Origin: Verrucomicrobia bacterium UBA6775
Lineage (GTDB): Bacteria; Verrucomicrobiota; Verrucomicrobiia; Limisphaerales; UBA1096
Length of the DNA: 17,068 nt
Direction of reading: 5' to 3'
NCBI GenBank assembly: GCA_002453165.1
Contig: DKGH01000064.1
Coordinates: 1-17,068, forward strand
Part shown: positions 14,924 through 17,068 of the stretch, in pieces
Layout: each line of letters starts with the position of its first letter
How positions within the stretch are numbered: position 1 is the first letter of the stretch
The notes under the pieces: model-generated
Told to the model about the DNA's origin: nothing
Database searches by the model: none
Seen by the model: only the letters and a program-made list of their open reading frames with translations
Translations under genes and position numbers: made by a program

Positions 14924-17068
14924 TTAGTCAATGTACAAAAAGCGGTTGGACGCCATGAGCACCTGGGCCAGTGCGGCGAGCGAGCGTCTGGCCGGGGCAT
15001 CCGGTTGGGCCTTGATTTTCTTTTGCCACTCGGCATTCGGGTCGGCCCGGAAAAGTTCCTCCTGTCGCTCGAGAAAACTGGAGAGATATTGTTGTTCCTC
15101 ATCGGTTGGCGCCGTGGCGAACAATTTGCGGAACAGGGCGTCGAGCCGCTGGTCGGCTTCGGTTGGGTGATTGGTGAACAGTCGATCCGCGAGTCCGCCG
15201 GTTAGCCCGATGATCTGGTCGTCGTTCAGGAACCAAAGCGACTGGGTGGCCACGGTGGTTGAGCGCCGCCGGTCGCAGTTCGGCTTCATCTCCGGCAGGT
15301 CGAATGTCGCCAGCATGTTGAGTGGCAGGCTGCGGTTGGACTCGATGAAGGCGCTGCGCCGGAACGCCGCCTCATTTTGTCCGCGCACACCGGCGGCCAG
15401 GCCGTCCCGAATCTTTGTTACCCCGATGACGACCTTGCCCTCGGCATCCGTCGTGACCGGGATGCTTGGGCCGCCGGACTCGAGGTTGAGGTCGCCGGTG
15501 GTCGCCAAGATGAAATCCCGCACCGCCTCCGCCTCGAGTCGCCTGAGGTTCGCGCGGGCGAGCAGCCGGTTTTCGGGGTCTACCGCGTCCAACTCCGGAG
15601 TGCGCCGCGCGGATTGTTGGTAGACGGTGGAAAGTAGGATCATCCGGTGCAGCCGTTTTTGATCCCAGCCGTGCTTCACGAAATCAGCGGCCAACCAGTC
15701 GAGCAACTCCGGGTGGGACGGCGGCTCGCTGTTGAGGCCAAAGTCGCCCGGCGTGTCCACGATACCTTGCCCAAAGTGGTGCTGCCAGATGCGGTTGACG
15801 AACACCCTCGCGGTCAGCGGGTGCTGTCCATTGGTCAGGTGACTGGCGTAGGCGATGCGGCGGCCGGTGGTCGTGCGGGTGGACTCGTTCACAGGCAGTG
15901 CCGGGGCCTGTCCGGCCTGCGACAGGACGGCGAGTTCGCCCGGCTGCACCTTTTCGCCCGGGCTGTTTGGGTTGCCCCGGAAAAGCACCGCGCTCACCGG
16001 CACGACGTCCGGTTGCTCGGTGGCCACGCGTACCAGGCGCTTGGGCGGCTTGGTTTCACGCACCTTGGTGACCTCCGCCTTTTGTTTTTCAAACTCACGA
16101 TACGCGGCGTTGTCGTACTCGACTAGAAAACCGGCGATGAAACTGACCGGCTTAACCATGGGATAAAGGTCGAGCAGTTCCTTCTGCCGCTCGGTTCGTT
16201 CCTTGTTGGGGGCGAGCACGGCCTGAAGGGTCTCCTGGCGAACCTCCTCCGGGACATCGCTGAGCTTGGCCGCCTGGATTGTCTTTGCCAGCTCAGTTTT
16301 CTTTGCCTGAATCGCGGCGTCCATATCCTTGGCGCGGGCTTCGATCTCCTCGGCTTTTTTTCGATCCTCAGCGGAGGTGACGTCGACCAAACGGGCGGAC
16401 GGTTGCTGCCATTTTTTCAACGGGAACACCGGGTCGAAGATGGCTCGGAAACGATAGTAGTCGTCGATGCCGATTGGGTCATACTTGTGATCATGGCACT
16501 GCGCGCAGCCGACTGTCAGGCCAAGCGTCGAGGAGCCGATCACCTGCACGGCGTCCGCCGCCGCCTGGTTGCGGTCGGCGAGCGAGTTGCTGGATTGGGT
16601 CGGGTCCGGCGCCATGCGCATGAAGCCGGTCGCGGTGAGCAACTCCACGTGGCGTGGATTGTTCGTGTTCGGCTTGCCGTCGATCAATTCGTCGCCGGCA
16701 ATCTGTTCGCGGAGAAACTGGTCGATTGGTTTGTTGCGATTGAACGACTCAAAAACGTAGTCGCGGTAGTGCCAGGCGTTGGGGCGACGGGTGTCGTTGC
16801 CGCTGCCGCCGTCGCTCTCCGCATAGCCGGCTACGTCCAGCCAATGTCGCCCCCAGCGTACACCAAACTCCGGTGAACTGAGCAGGCGCTCCACCAGCCT
16901 TGGCCAAGCCTGCGGCGTTTCGTCGTCAACGAACGCCTCCACTTCGGTGGCGGTCGGCGGCAGTCCGGTGAGGTCGTGGGTGATCCGGCGAATCAACGTC
17001 TCACGCCCGGCCCGGGGCGAGAACCGGAGTCCGCGCTTGGCCAAGCGCTCAGCGACAAAGGCATCGAT
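14924..17068 (-). CDS. DUF1549/DUF1553 protein with CxxCH, 5'-truncated by the window edge
   Basis: 714 visible residues; the frame is open to the right edge, so the signal peptide and first residues are missing. The visible N-terminus reads Ile-Asp-Ala-Phe-Val-Ala-Glu-Arg, matching the 'PVDAFVLAKL' position of the forward paralogue, so perhaps 60-100 residues are lost. DUF1549 covers about residues 1-135 (VRWGRHWLDVAGYAESDGG, then NAWHYRDYVFESFNRNKP). A haem-type C188-A-Q-C191-H192 motif follows. Residues about 230-265 are strongly charged and probably coiled-coil. DUF1553 covers about 400-650 (HPLTARVFVNRIWQHHFGQG, HPELLDWLAADFV, TVATQSLWFLNDD). Unlike the forward copy there is no carbohydrate-binding-like insertion between the domains. 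The gene is the visible head of the minus-strand unit with DUF1501 and alpha-2-macroglobulin. The product is likely a periplasmic or surface-exposed redox protein of unknown substrate. Confidence 0.87.
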   Translation of the reverse strand: MDAFVAERLAKRGLRFSPRAGRETLIRRITHDLTGLPPTATEVEAFVDDETPQAWPRLVERLLSSPEFGVRWGRHWLDVAGYAESDGGSGNDTRRPNAWHYRDYVFESFNRNKPIDQFLREQIAGDELIDGKPNTNNPRHVELLTATGFMRMAPDPTQSSNSLADRNQAAADAVQVIGSSTLGLTVGCAQCHDHKYDPIGIDDYYRFRAIFDPVFPLKKWQQPSARLVDVTSAEDRKKAEEIEARAKDMDAAIQAKKTELAKTIQAAKLSDVPEEVRQETLQAVLAPNKERTERQKELLDLYPMVKPVSFIAGFLVEYDNAAYREFEKQKAEVTKVRETKPPKRLVRVATEQPDVVPVSAVLFRGNPNSPGEKVQPGELAVLSQAGQAPALPVNESTRTTTGRRIAYASHLTNGQHPLTARVFVNRIWQHHFGQGIVDTPGDFGLNSEPPSHPELLDWLAADFVKHGWDQKRLHRMILLSTVYQQSARRTPELDAVDPENRLLARANLRRLEAEAVRDFILATTGDLNLESGGPSIPVTTDAEGKVVIGVTKIRDGLAAGVRGQNEAAFRRSAFIESNRSLPLNMLATFDLPEMKPNCDRRRSTTVATQSLWFLNDDQIIGLTGGLADRLFTNHPTEADQRLDALFRKLFATAPTDEEQQYLSSFLERQEELFRADPNAEWQKKIKAQPDAPARRSLAALAQVLMASNRFLYID
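16899..16908. repeat. Palindrome copy 15, third reading phase
   Basis: In the DUF1549 domain, read as Ala-Trp-Pro-Arg, the only copy in this phase. The equivalent place in the forward paralogue (about 2951-2966, Gln-Ala-Trp-Ala-Asn) is close in sequence but not a palindrome. Confidence 0.8.
17033..17048. repeat. Palindrome copy 16, 16-bp form
   Basis: A perfect GCGCTTGGCCAAGCGC at the window edge, read as Arg-Leu-Ala-Lys-Arg in the truncated DUF1549 gene. Confidence 0.9.

Noticed and set aside
1663..17048. Palindromes as insertion-sequence ends, CRISPR repeats or integron sites
   Set aside because: No transposase or integrase, no target duplications, no regular spacing and no spacers. Copies sit in frame inside intact genes.
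1663..17048. Palindromes as a simple consequence of a common peptide motif
   Set aside because: The copies are read in three phases and as different peptides, and one copy is intergenic.

Overview
The window looks like chromosomal DNA from a PVC-superphylum bacterium, most likely a verrucomicrobium. The evidence is gene content. There are two DUF1549/DUF1553 (planctomycete-type cytochrome, PSCyt2/PSD1) proteins, each with a DUF1501 partner, plus a DUF6797 beta-propeller protein and a very large bacterial alpha-2-macroglobulin. Base composition is GC-rich by eye, and gene order is compact. I see no rRNA, tRNA, CRISPR array or insertion sequence.

Layout. At the left edge is the C-terminal tail of a thioredoxin-fold (TlpA/redoxin-like) protein (+). 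It converges on a DUF6797 six-bladed-propeller protein (-, 217-2535). Divergent from that is a two-gene translationally coupled unit: a secreted DUF1549-CBM-DUF1553 protein with one CxxCH haem motif, and a Tat-exported DUF1501 protein (+, about 2620-7088). A convergent gap follows (7089-7380). It is not empty: it holds a decayed YgiT/MqsA-type antitoxin gene with one in-frame stop and one frameshift. The right half is a three-gene minus-strand unit read from the right edge: a 5'-truncated DUF1549/DUF1553 protein (17068-14924), a second DUF1501 protein (14914-13451) and a 1,993-residue alpha-2-macroglobulin with an intact thioester motif (13362-7381). All complete proteins appear to be exported. 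The region therefore reads as cell-envelope and periplasmic machinery, in line with the large extracytoplasmic proteomes of this phylum. The substrates of DUF1549/DUF1553/DUF1501 proteins are not established.

The main anomaly is at nucleotide level. A perfect palindrome, CTTGGCCAAG (often extended to GCTTGGCCAAGC or GCGCTTGGCCAAGCGC), occurs 16 times by my hand count. It falls in four different genes on both strands and in one intergenic gap. It is read in all three codon phases, mostly Leu-Gly-Gln-Ala and Leu-Ala-Lys-Arg. In the three Sec signal peptides of the window it supplies the predicted signal-peptidase site (ALGQA). One pair of copies forms a perfect 24-bp palindrome. This resembles a highly iterated palindrome (as HIP1 is in cyanobacteria) or an uptake/architecture motif. 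I do not recognise this motif from any described system.
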